Assembly: GCF_037078405.1 (NCBI RefSeq)
Contig: NZ_JAYMGZ010000003.1
Coordinates: 434,001-498,000 of the forward strand
DNA: 64,000 nucleotides
From: Haloarcula sp. DT43
Lineage (GTDB): Archaea; Halobacteriota; Halobacteria; Halobacteriales; Haloarculaceae
Direction of reading: 5' to 3'
Shown: in pieces, positions 15,644 to 24,858 of the stretch
Layout of the letters: every line of letters begins with the position of its first letter
Position numbering within the stretch: the stretch's first letter is position 1
Translations under genes and position numbers: made by a program
Notes under the pieces: generated by a model
Seen by the model: only the letters and a program-made list of their open reading frames with translations
Databases searched by the model: none
Told to the model about the DNA's origin: nothing

Positions 15644-16054
15644 CTACACCTCGCTGATGACGACCTCTTGAATGCCGTCGCGGAGAGTCGTCCGTTCGAG
15701 CTCCCGGAGTTCCTCGGCGCTCGCGTCGACTGACGCGACGTGGTTCCCCGCGAGTTCGCCGGCCTGACTCTTGAAACACGTCGGCCCGCAGGGGAGCAGT
15801 ATCTCCGCGTCGTTTCGAAACCCCGGGTAGAGTAACAGGTCCCCACGCGACGGGTACGTCGTGTGGTTCTCCCGGGGGAGGTCCGGCAGGTCGACCTCGT
15901 CGATGTTTATCCACGTGGCGATGCCGCTCCAGCGGACGTGCATCAGCTCCGAACGCAGCGGCAACATCTCCCTGAGGGCCGCGGCGGTTTCGGGGGCCTG
16001 CTGTTCGTGTAGCTCTGCTGTGAACGTCGTCTCGTCGGTCTGAATCTCTATCAT
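15644..16054 (-). CDS. DUF3830 family protein
   Basis: A 136-residue protein beginning MIEIQTDETTFTAEL. It contains the DUF3830 core, a cyclophilin-like small beta barrel (LHEQQAPETAAALREMLP, then GDLLLYPGF and the ILLPCGPTCF loop). Proteins of this family accompany hydantoinase, allantoinase and related amidohydrolase operons in archaea and bacteria, where their exact role is unknown. Its ATG overlaps the carbamoylase stop by 4 nt (ATGA), so it is the last gene of the hydantoinase-carbamoylase operon. Much longer overlapping frames are shadows of the carbamoylase. Confidence 0.88.
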   Translation of the reverse strand: MIEIQTDETTFTAELHEQQAPETAAALREMLPLRSELMHVRWSGIATWINIDEVDLPDLPRENHTTYPSRGDLLLYPGFRNDAEILLPCGPTCFKSQAGELAGNHVASVDASAEELRELERTTLRDGIQEVVISEV

Positions 16055-17334
16055 TCGTACGTGTGGTGGTGTTCGGTGTTCGATGCAAGCAGTGCGAGAC
16101 TCTCCGCGAGGACCTGTGTCGCCACGGCGCAGTCCGACCAGTCGGCCCACTCCTTGGGCGAGTGCGAATGCCCGCCCGTAGACGGGGCGAACAGCAAGGC
16201 CGCGTCGGTCACGTTGGCGACCTGCATGGTGTCGTGGCCCGCGCCGGAGTGGAGCGTCAGCGTCTCGACCCCGTGACGGGAAGCCGCCGTCTCTACGGTG
16301 TCCCGGACGCGCTCGGAGAGCCGCGTCGGGGGGATTTCGTACGGGATGTCGAGCGACGTTTCGACGCCGTGTTCGCGCTCCAGCCCGTCGAGGGAGTCCT
16401 CGACGGCCCGGACCTGGCGGTCGATTTCCAACTGGTCGACCGACCGGAGGTCGAGCCGCATCGACACGTTCCCGGGCACGACGTTGACCGCGTTCGGCTT
16501 CGGGGTGAGGTGGCCGACCGTCCCGACCGCTGTTCCCGTCCCCGCGGTGGCGAGTTCGCTCGCCGTCGCCTCCACGTCGAGGACGAGTTCGCTCGCCGCG
16601 ACCAGCGCGTCCCGGCGTGCGTCCATCCCCGTCGTCCCGGAGTGGTCGGCCCGCCCGTCGATGCTGACGTGCCCCCGCGTCGTGCCGGTGATGTCGGTCA
16701 CAACGCCGAGGGGGACGCCGGCCGCGTCGAGGTGCCCGCCCTGTTCGATGTGGAGTTCGACCCAGGCGTGCCACTCGCTCGCGTCGAGGCGGCCGGTCCC
16801 GCGGAAGCTCGCCTCTTCCAGGGCCGTACCGAGCGAGACGCGGCCGTCGGAGAGGGTCAGGGCGTCCTCGACCGATAGCTCCCCGGCGGCGACCGAGGAG
16901 CCGAGGACGCCGTCGGCGAACCGCGTCCCCTCCTCGCCGGTGAACGAGACGACTTCCAGCGGTCGCTCGACGGCGACGTCGCTGTCTCGAACGGCCCGGA
17001 CCGCTTCGAGCGCGGCGTAGACGCCCAGGACGCCGTCGAAGATGCCGCCTCGCGGGACCGAGTCGAGGTGGCTCCCCGCCGCGACCGGCGGGGCGTCCGG
17101 GTCACACCCCGGCGGCGTCCATCGGCCGGCGATGTTGCCGACGGCGTCGACCCGGACGTCGAGCCCGACCGCTTCCATCCGGTCGACGAGGTACTCCCTC
17201 GCCCGAACGTTGGCGTCGTCCGCCGGGAGCGCGGTCCGGCCCACCCCGGTGTCGGCGTCGACGCTGCCGAACTCACCGGTCCGCTCGATGTCAGCCCGGA
17301 GCGATTCGGCGTCGATGGCAATCGGTGTGTCCAC
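16051..17334 (-). CDS. Zn-dependent amidase/hydantoinase-carbamoylase (M20 family)
   Basis: Removes carbamoyl groups from N-carbamoyl amino acids or allantoate-type ureides, giving ammonia and CO2 plus the amine. The 427-residue M20-fold enzyme has metal ligands in GSHLDSV (His89), IFDGVLG (Asp100), EEGTRF (Glu135), ELHIEQG (His195) and a C-terminal GGHSHSPKE His. The short lid domain (about 210-325) contains GRADHSGTTGMDARRD, the carbamoylase/allantoate amidohydrolase signature. The GTG at 17334 touches the last base of the hydantoinase stop. Hydantoinase plus this enzyme opens and deacylates cyclic ureides. N-carbamoylase and allantoate amidohydrolase activities cannot be separated from sequence alone. 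Confidence 0.92.
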   Translation of the reverse strand: MDTPIAIDAESLRADIERTGEFGSVDADTGVGRTALPADDANVRAREYLVDRMEAVGLDVRVDAVGNIAGRWTPPGCDPDAPPVAAGSHLDSVPRGGIFDGVLGVYAALEAVRAVRDSDVAVERPLEVVSFTGEEGTRFADGVLGSSVAAGELSVEDALTLSDGRVSLGTALEEASFRGTGRLDASEWHAWVELHIEQGGHLDAAGVPLGVVTDITGTTRGHVSIDGRADHSGTTGMDARRDALVAASELVLDVEATASELATAGTGTAVGTVGHLTPKPNAVNVVPGNVSMRLDLRSVDQLEIDRQVRAVEDSLDGLEREHGVETSLDIPYEIPPTRLSERVRDTVETAASRHGVETLTLHSGAGHDTMQVANVTDAALLFAPSTGGHSHSPKEWADWSDCAVATQVLAESLALLASNTEHHHTYE

Positions 17335-18743
17335 TACGCCATCCCTCCCTGCGGGTCCCACGTCGGTACGTCGCGGGCGCGGAACTCCCCGCGCGGGTCC
17401 CCGACGACGCCGGTCCCGTCGGCGATGCGGTGGCCCCGGAGGTAGGTTTCGAGGACCTTCCCGGTCACCTCTCGGCCCTCGTATATCGAGTAATCCGCGA
17501 TGGAAGCGTTGTCCGCCGCCGAAATCTCGTAGGTCTCCGTCGGGTCGAACACGACGAAGTCGGCGTCGGCCCCCACGGCGAGTCGCCCCTTCCGCGGGAG
17601 GCCGAACGTCTCGGCGGGGTTCCTGCAGAGGACCCGGACGAGGAACGAGTAGGGGAGCCCACGCCGGTTGATTGCCTCGTCGTGAAACACCGGGAGCGCC
17701 GTCTGGAGGCTGTTGACGCCGAACGGGCAGTCCCACCAGTTCTCGACGGCCTTCTCGGCCCGCGTCGACGCGACGTGGTCCGTCGACACGATGTCGAGCG
17801 CGCCGCTCCGGAGCGACTCGAACATCGCCTCGACGTCGTCGTCGGTCCGGAGCGGGGGCGACTGGAGCGCGAGCGTCCCCTGTTGCTCGTACGCGTTTTC
17901 GGTCAGCGTCGTGAAATGTGGACACGTCTCGCCGCGAACGCGGGTCCCGTCCTCGCGTGCCGCCGCGAGTTCGTCCACGGCGGCCCGTGAGGTGGTGTGG
18001 ATGCCGTAGTACTTGCAGTCGGTCTCGGTCGCCAGCGAGACGGCGTCGGACAGCGCCATCGCCTCCGCGTAGTCGGGGCGCGCGCCGGGGTAATCGGTCG
18101 GATGGCCACGGCCGGCGCGACGGCGCTGTTCGGTCAACGCCTGACACACGGAGTCGTCTTCGGTATGCAGGACCGCGACCGCGTCGAGGTCCGCGAGGCG
18201 CTCGAAGGCGAGCCGGAGGAACCCGTTCGAGACGCCCACGTCGTAGACCGTGAAGAACTTGAACGACGGGACGCCCGCCTCCACGACCGCCTCGAACTCG
18301 TCGAAGACGGAGGGGTCCTCGGCGGTCACCGTCGCGTGCAGGCCGTAGTCGACGTACGCCTCCGACGCGCTCTCGCGCTGTCGGTCGATGGCGTCCATGA
18401 GCGACCCGCTGTCGGCCCACACCGACCCGGTCGCGTCGCGCTCGCGCTCGCCGGTCCAGGTCTGCCACGCGAAGTTGATGACGGTGGTGACGCCGCCGCG
18501 GGCCGCCGCCGCCGTCCCGGTCTCGTAGGTGTCGATGGAGTTGAAGCCGTTTATGTGGACGTGCGGGTCGACGACGCCCGGCAGGACCAGCTTCCCCGAT
18601 ACGTCAAGCGTGTGGTCCGCGTCGGGCAGGTGACGTTCGTCACCGACGGCGACGATAGTCCCGTCCTCGACGGCGAACCCCGCGTCGAGGGTACCCTGGG
18701 CCGTGGCGAGCGTCCCACCGACGACGCGGAGGTCAGCTGCCAT
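17334..18743 (-). CDS. Hydantoinase/dihydropyrimidinase-like amidohydrolase
   Basis: Cyclic-amidase of the dihydropyrimidinase/allantoinase group, 469 residues. Metal-binding residues are DPHVHIN (His61, His63), the carbamylated Lys162 in SFKFF, His193 (LHTED), His249 (YYGIHTTS) and Asp322 (STDH), all present. It would open hydantoins, dihydropyrimidines or allantoin to the N-carbamoyl compound that the downstream carbamoylase cleaves. The start at 18743 overlaps the end of the ABC ATPase gene by 11 nt, so the enzymes follow the importer in one long operon. The RGLPYSFLV and C-terminal AVGADADFVVFDP segments are typical of the cyclic amidohydrolase superfamily. Confidence 0.92.
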   Translation of the reverse strand: MAADLRVVGGTLATAQGTLDAGFAVEDGTIVAVGDERHLPDADHTLDVSGKLVLPGVVDPHVHINGFNSIDTYETGTAAAARGGVTTVINFAWQTWTGERERDATGSVWADSGSLMDAIDRQRESASEAYVDYGLHATVTAEDPSVFDEFEAVVEAGVPSFKFFTVYDVGVSNGFLRLAFERLADLDAVAVLHTEDDSVCQALTEQRRRAGRGHPTDYPGARPDYAEAMALSDAVSLATETDCKYYGIHTTSRAAVDELAAAREDGTRVRGETCPHFTTLTENAYEQQGTLALQSPPLRTDDDVEAMFESLRSGALDIVSTDHVASTRAEKAVENWWDCPFGVNSLQTALPVFHDEAINRRGLPYSFLVRVLCRNPAETFGLPRKGRLAVGADADFVVFDPTETYEISAADNASIADYSIYEGREVTGKVLETYLRGHRIADGTGVVGDPRGEFRARDVPTWDPQGGMA

Positions 18744-19764
18744 CGGAGCCACCCCCGACGGGAGCCTGTTCACGGAGCCGGTCGAACCCGTCCGCGCCGT
18801 CTTCGTAAGCGATACACCGCACGTCTCGGTCGTCTACGTCGTACTGGTCTGGATGTCTCATTGCACAGTCCTCGGTCGCGTGTGGACAGCGCGGGTGGAG
18901 CCGACACCCCGACGGCAGGTCGCGCGCGCCGGGCACTTCGCCGTCCAGCGACTCGCTGTCCGGTTTGAGCGCCTCCTCTCGCTGGGACGTGACGGGAATC
19001 GACGACAGGAGCGACCGCGTGTAGGGGTGTCGGGGGTTCTCGAAGAGCCGGTCGGTCGGCCCCTGCTCCTGTATCTCACCGAGGTACATGACGGCCGTCT
19101 CGTCGGCGAAGTTCCGCACGAGCGAGAGGTCGTGCGTGATAAAGAGGTACGTGAGGTCGAACTCCGCCTGGATGTCCTCGAGCAGGGAGATAATCTTGGC
19201 CTGGACGCTCACGTCGAGCGCGCTGGTCGGTTCATCGAGCAACAGCAGGGACGGTTCGACGGCCAGCGCGCGGGCGATGTTGACGCGCTGTTTCTGCCCG
19301 CCGCTCAGTTCGTGCGGGTACTTGTACAGGTACTCGTCGTTGAGTCCGACCCGCTCCAGCATCTGTCTGACCCGCTCCTCGCGCTCCGAGCGCGGGACGC
19401 CGGTCGCTTTCAGCGGGACCAGGAGCGACTTCCTGATGGTCCGGCGCGGGTTCAGACAGGACGTCGGGTCCTGGAAGACCAGCTGTATCTCCGACCGCAT
19501 CTCGGCCAGTTGCTTCCGAATCGGGTTGGTGATGTCCTGGCCGTTGAACCGGATGAGCCCCGCGGTCGTCTCGTGGATGTCGATGATGGTCTTTGCGACC
19601 GTCGACTTCCCGCTCCCGGACTCCCCGATGAGGGCGAGCGTCTCCCCCTCGTCGATGGAGAAGGAGACGCCGTCGACTGCCTTCGCCGGCGGCTCGGACG
19701 AGAACAGCCCCTCCGCCGGGAAGTGTTTTTTCAGGTCCTTGACTTCGAGGACGGGGCCGCTCAT
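18733..19764 (-). CDS. dppF: Dipeptide/oligopeptide-type ABC ATPase, DppF class
   Basis: Second ATPase of a Dpp/Opp-type importer (343 residues). Walker A is GESGSGKST, the signature is LSGGQKQRV, Walker B LLLLDEPTSALD and the switch THD. The C-terminal oligopeptide-ABC domain has the CRLHPRCPHATEDC cysteine cluster, which binds an Fe-S cluster in characterised relatives. It is encoded directly after the DppD ATPase with a 4-nt overlap. Placement just before the hydantoinase implies that the importer brings in the ureide or hydantoin substrate rather than peptides (inference). Confidence 0.93.
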   Translation of the reverse strand: MSGPVLEVKDLKKHFPAEGLFSSEPPAKAVDGVSFSIDEGETLALIGESGSGKSTVAKTIIDIHETTAGLIRFNGQDITNPIRKQLAEMRSEIQLVFQDPTSCLNPRRTIRKSLLVPLKATGVPRSEREERVRQMLERVGLNDEYLYKYPHELSGGQKQRVNIARALAVEPSLLLLDEPTSALDVSVQAKIISLLEDIQAEFDLTYLFITHDLSLVRNFADETAVMYLGEIQEQGPTDRLFENPRHPYTRSLLSSIPVTSQREEALKPDSESLDGEVPGARDLPSGCRLHPRCPHATEDCAMRHPDQYDVDDRDVRCIAYEDGADGFDRLREQAPVGGGSDGS

Positions 19765-20861
19765 CGCCGTCCCTCCGCCGGCGTCCGCTCCGGCTCGGAG
19801 AGCCGCCGTTTCGTCTCTTCGAGCGTCGGTACCGGGCCGGCGTCCCCCTCCGCGTGACGGACGCAGGCGGCCCTGGACTCGTCGCCGAACGAGACCGCCG
19901 GGGGTTCGCTGGACCGACAGCTCTCGTCGGCGTACGGACAGCGCGGGTGGAACCGACACCCCAGCGGCGGGTCCGTGTACTCCGGGACCGATCCGCCGAT
20001 GCCGCCGGCCATCGAGTCGCCGGACAATCGGGGGATAGACGCTATCAGGCCCTGCGTGTACGGGTGCCGCGGGGCGTCGAATATCTCCGCCGTCGGCGCG
20101 GTCTCGGCGATGCGGCCGCCGTACATGATGTAGACGCGGTCGCTCAGCTGTCGGGCGACTCCGAGGTTGTGCGTAATCATCAGGATGCTCATGTCCCGCT
20201 CGGCGATGAGGTCCTCCAGCAGCGAGAGGATTTCGTCGTGGACGGTCACGTCCAGCGCGGACCCCGGTTCGTCGGCGATGAGCAGGTCCGGCTCGTTGAG
20301 GAGCGCCTGCGCGATTATCGCCCGCTGTCGCATCCCGCCGGAGAGCTCCGACGGGTAGCTGTCCATCACCGATTCCGGGTCGGGCATCCGGACCTCTTCG
20401 AGGAGGTCCAGCACCCGCTCGCGAGCGGCCGACCGGTCCGGCGACGAGAAGCGTCGCCGGAGGTACCCGAGGACGCCGGTGTCCCCGTGGCCGCCGAACT
20501 GTGCCGTGTCGGTGAGCTGCTCCCCGATAGTGAACACGGGGTTCAGGCTCGACAGCGGGTTCTGGAATATCACGCTGATTCGGTCACCGTTCAGCGCCCG
20601 ACGCTCGTCGTCCGGGAGGGTACGGAGGTCCTGGCCGTCGAACTCGACGGTCCCGGAGACGCGTGCCGGCGGCTCCTCGAGCAGTCCGGTGATGGCCTTG
20701 GTCGTCACGGATTTGCCACAGCCGGTCTCGCCGGCGATGGTGACGACCTCGCCGTGGTCGACCGTCAGGTCGACGCCGTCGACGACGGCGGCGTACCCGT
20801 CGAACCCCTCGAAGCCGACCGAGAGGTCCCGGACCGAGAGCAGGGGCGCGTCGCCGCTCAT
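19761..20861 (-). CDS. dppD: Dipeptide/oligopeptide-type ABC ATPase, DppD class
   Basis: First ATPase of the importer (366 residues). Walker A is GETGCGKSV, signature LSGGMRQRA, Walker B LLIADEPGSALD, switch THN. The C-terminal domain carries CRFHPRCPYADESC, the four-Cys oligopeptide-ABC motif. An insertion near residues 130-150 (GGHGDTGVLGYLRRRF) is often seen in haloarchaeal homologues. ATG at 20861 overlaps the permease stop by 4 nt; the huge frame running upstream to 21779 is a shadow of the permease. Confidence 0.93.
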   Translation of the reverse strand: MSGDAPLLSVRDLSVGFEGFDGYAAVVDGVDLTVDHGEVVTIAGETGCGKSVTTKAITGLLEEPPARVSGTVEFDGQDLRTLPDDERRALNGDRISVIFQNPLSSLNPVFTIGEQLTDTAQFGGHGDTGVLGYLRRRFSSPDRSAARERVLDLLEEVRMPDPESVMDSYPSELSGGMRQRAIIAQALLNEPDLLIADEPGSALDVTVHDEILSLLEDLIAERDMSILMITHNLGVARQLSDRVYIMYGGRIAETAPTAEIFDAPRHPYTQGLIASIPRLSGDSMAGGIGGSVPEYTDPPLGCRFHPRCPYADESCRSSEPPAVSFGDESRAACVRHAEGDAGPVPTLEETKRRLSEPERTPAEGRR

Positions 20862-21769
20862 TGCTCTACCTCCACGTCGAAGAGGTCCCGCAGCCCGTCC
20901 CCGAGCATGTTGAACCCCATCACGAGGACGAAGATGGCGAGCCCCGGGAAGATGCTTATCCACCACTCGGCGGGCAGGTACTCGGTGCCGTTGGCGACCA
21001 TCGTCCCGAGCCCCGGTCTGGGGGGCTGGACGCCGAGGCCGATGAACGACAGCGACGCGCCGGTCAGCACCACGATGCCGGCGTCCAGCGTCGCCTTGAC
21101 CAACAGCGGCGAGAGGCAGTTCGGCAGCAGCTCCCGGAAGAGGATGTGCGTCGTGCTCGCCCCCGCAAGCTCCGCCGCCTGTACGTATTCCTCGTCGGAC
21201 AGGCTCGCGGCCAGGCCGCGGGCCAGCCGCGCGTACCACGTCCACCACAGCGACGCGATGGCGAACATCGCGATTTCGAGGGTCGGCTCGAAGGCCGACG
21301 CGATGGCGAGCGCCAGCACGAGCGGCGGGAGCGCGAGGAACGTGTCCGTGACGCGCATGATGATAGTGTCGACCCAGCCGCCGGCGTAGCCGGCGACCAG
21401 CCCCAGCATCACGCCGACCGGGACGCCGAGTCCGAGCACCACCGCGACCAGCAGCAGGGCGATGCGGTAGCCGAAGATGACGCGGGTGAGGATGTCCCGC
21501 CCCGCGCTGTCGGTCCCGAAGGGGTGGTCGAGGGTCGGCGATTGATACGCGTTCGCGAAGTCCGTGAACGACCCCACCTGTTCCGGGTACGGGGCGACGT
21601 AAGGCGCGAACACGGCCACGAGCGCGATGGCGACCACTATCACGAGGCCGACGACGCTCATCGGCTGGTTCGCGAACCGGCGGTACGAGCGGTACCACAG
21701 CTCGCGGCGTGCCGGCGAGACGATACCGTCGAGTCTGGACGTGTCGATGGAGGGGGTCTCGATGCTCAT
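20858..21769 (-). CDS. dppC: Dipeptide-type ABC permease, DppC class
   Basis: Inner-membrane permease of 303 residues with six predicted helices. It has the DppC-type N-terminal OppC segment (YRRFANQPMSVVGL), the periplasmic HPFGTDSAGRDILTR motif characteristic of DppC/OppC and the EAA-like loop EYVQAAELAGASTTHILFRELLPN that contacts the ATPases. It overlaps dppB by 4 nt. It forms the transport path with DppB. Confidence 0.94.
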   Translation of the reverse strand: MSIETPSIDTSRLDGIVSPARRELWYRSYRRFANQPMSVVGLVIVVAIALVAVFAPYVAPYPEQVGSFTDFANAYQSPTLDHPFGTDSAGRDILTRVIFGYRIALLLVAVVLGLGVPVGVMLGLVAGYAGGWVDTIIMRVTDTFLALPPLVLALAIASAFEPTLEIAMFAIASLWWTWYARLARGLAASLSDEEYVQAAELAGASTTHILFRELLPNCLSPLLVKATLDAGIVVLTGASLSFIGLGVQPPRPGLGTMVANGTEYLPAEWWISIFPGLAIFVLVMGFNMLGDGLRDLFDVEVEQ

Positions 21770-22794
21770 GCGCTGTCACCTGCCAGGCCGATACGCGGGT
21801 CGATGACGCTCGTCAGCAGGTCGACGGCGAAGTTCACCAGGACGAAGACGACGCCGACCAGCATCGTGACGCCGACGACGGCGTTGACGTCCGAGGTCAG
21901 GACGGACTGGACGCCGTACTTGGCGAGGCCGGGCCAAGAGTAGACGATTTCGATGATGAACGCACCGCTGAGAAGCCACGCGTACTGGAGCCCGAGGATG
22001 GTCAGCGTCGGGACGAACGCGTTCTTCAGGGTGTACTTGTCGGTGACCAGCCACGTCGGCAGACCGTAGCCGCGCATCGCCTCGATGTAGTCCTGGCCCT
22101 CGATGTCTATCATGCTCGACCGCGTGATGCGGATGACCTGCCCCATCCCGCTGAACGACAGGGCGAGCGCCGGCAGCAGGATGTGCATCCACGCGTCGGC
22201 GTGTGCCGCAAGCGACCCCGACAGGAGCGTGTCGACGAGCATGAACCCCGTCGTCCGGACCACCTCGCCGCTGTAGGCCGAGGAGAGCCGCCCCGTGATA
22301 GGGAACCAGTTGAGGAAGTACCCGAACACGAGCTGGAAGACGATGCCGACGAAGAAGCTCGGGACGCTCACCGTCGAGAAGGCGAAGAACCGGGTCACGT
22401 TGTCGAGTACCCCGCCGTGGTGTTTCGCAGCGACGATGCCCAGCGGGATGCCGAACACAACCATGAACGTGAACGCGAGCGTGATGAGTTCGAGCGTCGC
22501 CGGGAACTTCGTCACCAGGTCGTACGCGACGGCGTTTTTCGTCTGGAGGCTCTGACCCAGGTCGCCGACGAAGAGCCGGCGCATGTACTCGACGTACTGG
22601 ACCGGGAGCGGCTGGTCGAGGCCCATCTCCGCGGCGAGTTCCGCCACCTGCTCTTCGCTTGCCATCGCTCCGAGCGCCATCCGAGCCGGGTTCCCCGGTA
22701 GGACCCGCGAGATGACGAAGATGAGGACCGACAGCCCCAGCAGGCTGACGGCCATCCCAGAGAGTCGACGCAGTAGCTGTCCTATGCGCGCCAT
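21766..22794 (-). CDS. dppB: Dipeptide-type ABC permease, DppB class
   Basis: Inner-membrane permease of 342 residues with six helices. The N-terminal VSLLGLSVLIFVISRVLPGNPA is the standard DppB/OppB start, followed by LDQPLPVQYVEYM and DLGQSL. The EAA loop is DYIEAMRGYGLPTWLVTDKYTLKNA. Its start touches the stop of the solute-binding protein gene (1-nt overlap), so dppA-B-C-D-F and the hydantoin genes are one operon of eight genes. Confidence 0.94.
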   Translation of the reverse strand: MARIGQLLRRLSGMAVSLLGLSVLIFVISRVLPGNPARMALGAMASEEQVAELAAEMGLDQPLPVQYVEYMRRLFVGDLGQSLQTKNAVAYDLVTKFPATLELITLAFTFMVVFGIPLGIVAAKHHGGVLDNVTRFFAFSTVSVPSFFVGIVFQLVFGYFLNWFPITGRLSSAYSGEVVRTTGFMLVDTLLSGSLAAHADAWMHILLPALALSFSGMGQVIRITRSSMIDIEGQDYIEAMRGYGLPTWLVTDKYTLKNAFVPTLTILGLQYAWLLSGAFIIEIVYSWPGLAKYGVQSVLTSDVNAVVGVTMLVGVVFVLVNFAVDLLTSVIDPRIGLAGDSA

Positions 22795-24491
22795 TACACT
22801 TGGTGGAGGTCACGGAACGTGTACTCGAAGCCCTGTGCCGGCCGGAGCGTGAGCCCCTCGACGTCGTTCTGGAAGCCGATGGTCTTCACCGTGTGGTACA
22901 GGTGCATGTCGCAGTACAGGTCCGCGAGCGTGCTCTGCAGTTGGTTGTATATCTCGACGCGGGCCTGTCGGTCGGGGGTCTGTCGCGCCTCGTCGATGAG
23001 ACCGTCCACCTCGGCGTTGTCGAGGTGTTCCATGCTCATCCAGGTGTTTGCCGCCTCGGAGTGGAACTGGTTGTAGAACATCGAGTCCGGGGACGGGTAG
23101 GTCGGGACGTAGAACACCTGACTGGTGTGTGGCGTGTCCTCGACCGTAGTCGCCATCTCCGTGATGGTCCCCCAGGTCTGGGGGTTCAACTCCACGTTGA
23201 TGCCGATGTCCGCCATGTTGTCCTTGAACAACAGGCCGATGCGTTCCTGGAAGGAGTACGAGGAGGTGAACGTGTTCGTGATGGTGAGTTCCCCCTCGGA
23301 GTAGCCGGCGTCGGCGAGTATCTGCCGTGCTCGCTCGGGGTCGTAGGACGGCTGGGTCACGTCGCTGTTGTGGGCTCCCCACGTCGGCGGGAGCGGTCCC
23401 TGTGCCTTCTGCATGTCCGGGCGAATCTCGTTGACGACCTGTTCGTAGTCGAAGCCCCAGGCCATCGCTTCGCGGACTGCGGGGTCGTCGGTCGGCGGCT
23501 TCTGGGTGTTGATTTTGTTGTACAGCAGCCCGAACGTCGGTATCTTCTCGACCCGCGCGTTCTCCATCTGTTCGATGGCGCTGTAGGTCTGGGAGTTCTG
23601 GTACTGCCCGGTCATGTCCAGTTCCCCGTTTTTCATCAGCGTCTGTACCGTCGAGTTCTCGGTGATGATGCGGACCTCGACGGTGTCGAACGCGCCGTCG
23701 GGGAACTCCTTGAAGTAGTCGTCGTACTTGGCGAACGTTATCGAGTTGCCCCGGGAGAAATCAGCCAGCTGGTATGCGCCGGACCCGGCGTCGTTGTTGT
23801 TGATGTACGCCTGCCCGTAGTCGCCACGCTCGCCGTAGTCCCCGTCTTCGAGGTTCGCCATGATTGTGTCCCTGTCCACGACGAACACGAGGACCATGAT
23901 GGGGAGAAACGGCGCGTACGACCGGTTGAGTTCGAACGAGACCGTCTGCTCGTCCTCGACCACGATGTTCTCCTTGTCGAGGACGCCGCTCAGCAGTGAC
24001 GCGTACCCCTGGTTGAGGTCGAGGAACCGCTCGGTGGTGAACTTCACGTCCTCTGCGGTTACTGCGTTCCCGCTGTGGAAGGTCACGTCGTCACGCAGGG
24101 TGAACGTGTACGTCGTGCTGTCGTCAGACACCGACCAGTCCGACGCAAGGTTGGGCTGAATCTCTCCCTCGCTGTCGGGGAACACGAGCGGATCGTAGAG
24201 GTTCACGAGCGCCATCGCCTGCACGTAGTCGGTCCCCTTCGCGGGGTCTATCGTCCCGAGCCGCTGGGAGATGTTCGCCGTGAGCGTCGAGCCGCCGGCG
24301 CTGTCAGTCTGTGAACCGCTCTCTCCGGTCGACGCGCCGTCGGAACTCGACCCGGACCCACCCGAACAGCCGGCCAGCCCGGCGGCACCGGCCGACCCGA
24401 GCGCGGCGAGGAACTGCCGGCGCGACCCCGCCGAGGTGAAGTCGGACGCGGTTATCCTGCCGCGACCGGGCCCGCTCTCGTCGTCAGTCAT
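22794..24491 (-). CDS. dppA: ABC transporter substrate-binding lipoprotein, DppA/OppA class
   Basis: Extracytoplasmic binding protein (565 residues) that delivers substrate to DppBC. The N-terminus has a twin-arginine signal (Arg24-Arg25 in SRRQFLAAL) and a lipobox ending at Cys42 (GLAGC), so it is Tat-exported and lipid anchored, the haloarchaeal norm. A Ser/Gly-rich linker follows to about residue 68, then the SBP family 5 fold beginning TLTANISQRLGTIDPAKGTDY, with PLVFPDSEGEIQPNLASDW as its signature. It is the first gene of the importer-hydantoinase operon and divergent from the IclR gene. Confidence 0.94.
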   Translation of the reverse strand: MTDDESGPGRGRITASDFTSAGSRRQFLAALGSAGAAGLAGCSGGSGSSSDGASTGESGSQTDSAGGSTLTANISQRLGTIDPAKGTDYVQAMALVNLYDPLVFPDSEGEIQPNLASDWSVSDDSTTYTFTLRDDVTFHSGNAVTAEDVKFTTERFLDLNQGYASLLSGVLDKENIVVEDEQTVSFELNRSYAPFLPIMVLVFVVDRDTIMANLEDGDYGERGDYGQAYINNNDAGSGAYQLADFSRGNSITFAKYDDYFKEFPDGAFDTVEVRIITENSTVQTLMKNGELDMTGQYQNSQTYSAIEQMENARVEKIPTFGLLYNKINTQKPPTDDPAVREAMAWGFDYEQVVNEIRPDMQKAQGPLPPTWGAHNSDVTQPSYDPERARQILADAGYSEGELTITNTFTSSYSFQERIGLLFKDNMADIGINVELNPQTWGTITEMATTVEDTPHTSQVFYVPTYPSPDSMFYNQFHSEAANTWMSMEHLDNAEVDGLIDEARQTPDRQARVEIYNQLQSTLADLYCDMHLYHTVKTIGFQNDVEGLTLRPAQGFEYTFRDLHQV

Positions 24492-24654
24492 TCGTGCGCT
24501 CCCGGAGACCGGAGACGGTGTTCGACACTGTACAGTAGTTGCTGACTCTTCTGGGCGTTTACTCTCATTTTCGCGTCGACAGAGTAGATTCGCCAGCTAT
24601 TGAAAAGCTTTTCCCTACATACGTCATTATCGCCCCAAGACGATATAGGTCCGG

Positions 24655-24685
24655 GTAGACCTTAATCACGATGCGTAGGCCTTAA
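24655..24685. promoter_or_regulatory. Direct repeats GTAGRCCTTAA spaced 20 bp
   Basis: Copies at 24655-24665 and 24675-24685 differ only at the fifth base. Two-helical-turn spacing puts them on one DNA face, as for a dimeric or tetrameric regulator such as IclR. The repeats lie between the two divergent genes, so the adjacent IclR protein is the natural candidate to bind. Confidence 0.4.
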
Positions 24686-24850
24686 ATTTCCGAGCGAAAC
24701 GCGCCGATTCAAGATGTGCGAACGCCACGTCTCCCACAATCGGCACGCTTCCGTCCACTATTCGCCGGCAACAGTGCTGGAAACCACTGGTAGCGCTCAG
24801 AAATGAATATGTATGGGCTGTTTTCCGGACTATTGTTCAACATATGCGAA

Positions 24851-24858
24851 CATATAAG
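24851..24858 (+). promoter_or_regulatory. TATA box of iclR
   Basis: ACATATAA lies 25-32 nt upstream of the ATG at 24883, choosing that start over the in-frame ATG at 24844 and implying a leaderless message. Confidence 0.55.

Noticed and set aside
15481-15657. Small plus-strand frame with an amphipathic start in the AT-rich spacer
   Set aside because: Only the first 24 residues look protein-like. The rest is low-complexity and overlaps the 3' end of the DUF3830 gene.
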